DNA from: Saprospiraceae bacterium
GTDB lineage: Bacteria > Bacteroidota > Bacteroidia > Chitinophagales > Saprospiraceae
DNA length: 6,193 nucleotides
Direction of reading: 5' to 3'
Assembly: GCA_020630355.1 (NCBI GenBank)
Contig: JAHDBO010000126.1
Location: 1 to 6,193 of the forward strand
The position numbers and the translations under genes are program-made. Of this stretch, positions 6,042 through 6,193 are shown piece after piece. Below the pieces are notes generated by a model. It was given only the letters and a program-made list of their open reading frames with translations, was not told the DNA's origin and did not search any database. Every line of letters begins with the position of its first letter. The stretch's first letter is position 1.

Positions 6042-6080
6042 AAACCTAAGCATGCACTAGCTCGAAAGCTAGTGCGTAGG
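6039..6080 (-). terminator. Rho-independent terminator after the GH16-like gene
   Basis: GCACTAGCT (6054-6062) and AGCTAGTGC (6067-6075) make a perfect 9-bp stem. Read as minus-strand RNA, the loop is UUCG, a stable tetraloop. An outer helix (CCTA 6045-6048 with TAGG 6077-6080) brings the stem directly up to six T on the minus strand (6039-6044). It lies about 45 bp past the GH16-like stop, so the GH3 gene probably depends at least partly on its own promoter or on read-through. Confidence 0.75.
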
Positions 6081-6119
6081 TTATATGTCAAAATTAATGT
6101 CTTTCTTAATCTGTGAATG

Positions 6120-6193
6120 CTATTTTTGGTAGACTTTCACATAATCAACTTCTAGGGTCGATTCTGTGAAGGCATTATCAATAGCACCTCCAA
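6120..6193 (-). CDS. C-terminal end of a GH16-like glucanase (partial)
   Basis: Only the last 23 codons and the TAG stop (6120-6122) are in the window. They read GGAIDNAFTESTLEVDYVKV followed by YQK. The ending VDYV(R/K)VYQ after a GG-(I/P)-D block is the characteristic last beta-strand of family 16 laminarinase-type endo-beta-glucanases. Such enzymes cut beta-1,3 or mixed beta-1,3/1,4-glucan internally, and the GH3 enzyme next door could finish the products. The reading ends right after the catalytic domain, so no secretion-system tail or binding module follows it. The catalytic residues lie outside the window, so the family call rests on this short tail. The gene has the same orientation as GH3 but is separated from it by a terminator. 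Confidence 0.7.
   Translation of the reverse strand, partial: GGAIDNAFTESTLEVDYVKVYQK

Noticed and set aside
5841..6116. Plus-strand 91-codon frame across the GH3 start and the upstream terminator
   Set aside because: It overlaps the signal-peptide coding region, a hairpin terminator and the candidate promoter, and its sequence has no family features.

Overview
The window looks like chromosomal DNA of a Bacteroidota bacterium, probably a free-living and possibly aquatic member such as a Cytophagales or flavobacterial lineage. Four things point there. The genes lack Shine-Dalgarno sequences and start behind A/T-rich leaders. Several upstream regions carry a Bacteroidota-type -7 box (TAnnTTTG or one base off). 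The 109-aa TPR protein resembles a small family I associate with this phylum. A lipoprotein GH3 enzyme sits next to a GH16-like enzyme, as in polysaccharide utilisation loci of the phylum. Genus is not resolvable from the sequence alone.

Layout from left to right. Positions 1-146 are intergenic and hold a GC-rich palindrome, a small AT hairpin and a strong bidirectional terminator. Then come etfA (147-1109) and etfB (1216-1956), both on the minus strand in the order etfB-etfA, separated by 106 bp that contain a possible extra promoter for etfA. The 372-bp gap 1957-2328 holds a short MITE-like element with inverted ends and a direct repeat on each side, a candidate etfB promoter and several dyads. 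The gene for the TPR protein (2329-2658, plus strand) is divergent from etfB and converges on a UbiA-superfamily prenyltransferase gene (2668-3549, minus) with only 9 bp between their stop codons. After a hairpin terminator (3619-3653) comes a complete GH3 beta-glucosidase lipoprotein gene (3689-5986, minus). A terminator and a candidate promoter share the 133 bp upstream of it. The window ends in the last 23 codons of a GH16-like glucanase gene (6120 to beyond 6193, minus).

Two functional themes are visible. EtfA and EtfB form the FAD- and AMP-containing heterodimer that carries electrons from acyl-CoA and related dehydrogenases to the quinone pool. The GH16-GH3 pair fits stepwise breakdown of a beta-glucan (laminarin or mixed-linkage): GH16 cuts the polymer internally and GH3 releases glucose from the oligosaccharides. 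This is probably the end of a utilisation locus that continues to the right. The UbiA and TPR genes have no clear link to either theme. I see no strong sign of a wholly new system. The most unusual parts are non-coding: the MITE-like insertion in the etfB leader, and the fused terminator, promoter and dyad in front of the GH3 gene.
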